Assembly: GCA_020344215.1 (NCBI GenBank)
Contig: CP070815.1
Coordinates: forward strand, 256,361 to 320,360
DNA from: Gemmatimonadota bacterium
GTDB lineage: Bacteria > Gemmatimonadota > Gemmatimonadetes > Palauibacterales > KS3-K002
Direction: 5' to 3'
Length of the DNA stretch: 64,000 nt
Position numbers and translations under genes: made by a program. Below the pieces are notes generated by a model, which searched no databases, was not told the DNA's origin, and saw nothing but the letters and a program-made list of their open reading frames with translations. The stretch's first letter is position 1. Every line of letters starts with the position of its first letter. Of the stretch, positions 63,752 to 64,000 are shown piece by piece.

Positions 63752-64000
63752 CTAGTACATGCCGCCCATGTCGGGGCCAGGAGACGGAAGCCTCTCTTCC
63801 TTCTCCTTCTTCTCGACCACCACCGCCTCGGTGGTGAGTAGGAGGCTGGCGATGGACGCGGCGTTCTGCAGCGCCGACCGCGTCACCTTGGTCGGGTCGA
63901 TGACACCGGCCTTAACCAGGTCCTCGTACTTGTCGGCCTCAGCGTTGTAGCCGTAGTTGAGGTCATCCTTCTCGCGGATGCGCTCGACGACGATCGAGCC
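63752..64000 (-). CDS. groL: GroEL chaperonin, C-terminal part
   Basis: The last 82 codons of the 60-kDa chaperonin run off the window. [20 protein letters not shown] is the diagnostic block, and [16 protein letters not shown] precedes a short tail GPDMGGMY. The tail keeps one GGM unit, shorter than the repeats of many GroELs. The strong terminator behind it suggests the end of the groEL transcript. Confidence 0.96.
   Translation of the reverse strand, partial: GSIVVERIREKDDLNYGYNAEADKYEDLVKAGVIDPTKVTRSALQNAASIASLLLTTEAVVVEKKEKEERLPSPGPDMGGMY

Overview
The window is GC-rich, densely packed bacterial chromosome. It suggests a diderm with cytochrome c maturation, Tat export, lipoproteins, outer-membrane-type barrels and type IV pseudopilins. 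The many Zn-ribbon serine/threonine kinases with C-terminal sensor domains, prolyl-oligopeptidase-type hydrolases and short signal-peptide barrel proteins fit Gemmatimonadota or a close relative. That placement is inferred from gene content only, because no rRNA gene is present. I see no CRISPR array, prophage, transposase or antibiotic-resistance gene.

Layout. 0.3-8.3 kb (+): msrB, a CBS-domain protein, then a tight run lonB-like / ligA / polX and a YbaK-type deacylase. 8.3-11.2 kb (-): tatA, a DUF1232 protein, a secreted glucose/sorbosone-dehydrogenase-like protein and a secreted DUF4350-like protein. 11.4-16.3 kb: an S9 peptidase, a PLP decarboxylase, a gamma-glutamylcyclotransferase-like protein and a small zinc protein. 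16.6-20.3 kb (-): ornithine aminotransferase, D-amino-acid aminotransferase and an NhaC antiporter. 20.5-23.4 kb (+): a lipoprotein cyclophilin, an M28 peptidase and a thiolase. 24.0-29.3 kb (-): a ccmE-F-G-H-I cytochrome c maturation operon. 30.6-33.5 kb (-): a minor-pseudopilin operon, followed by tRNA-Cys. 35.5-51.7 kb (-): a long housekeeping array, thrS-infC-rpmI-rplT-pheS-pheT-(coiled coil)-zapA, then rny-ymdB-folD-xseA-xseB-ispA-nadK-recN. 52.0-63.1 kb: a nitrilase-family protein and an array of three paralogous membrane kinases interleaved with three paralogous barrel proteins and one lipoprotein. The window ends with a four-helix-bundle (IVP-type) gene between inverted repeats and the 3' end of groEL.

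The most novel-looking part is the 52.9-63.1 kb kinase/barrel array. All three kinases share an N-terminal four-cysteine ribbon, a cytoplasmic kinase domain, one membrane segment and a related ~100-residue C-terminal domain. They differ in how many copies of a helical repeat lie between membrane and C-terminus. Each kinase and each barrel has a plausible own promoter, and every barrel ends 5-7 bp from a convergent minus-strand gene. This looks like a duplicated envelope-sensing module.

The housekeeping array carries several RNA-level elements readable in the sequence. These are an intrinsic-terminator hairpin in the thrS leader, a long-range terminator in the infC leader, an infC start that is probably AUC or AUU, and a promoter-to-terminator unit for a small structured RNA between zapA and rny. 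A family of short G-rich intergenic inverted repeats recurs at 13.5, 29.9, 39.1, 51.9 and 63.2-63.6 kb. The last copy brackets the four-helix-bundle gene as near-perfect terminal inverted repeats.
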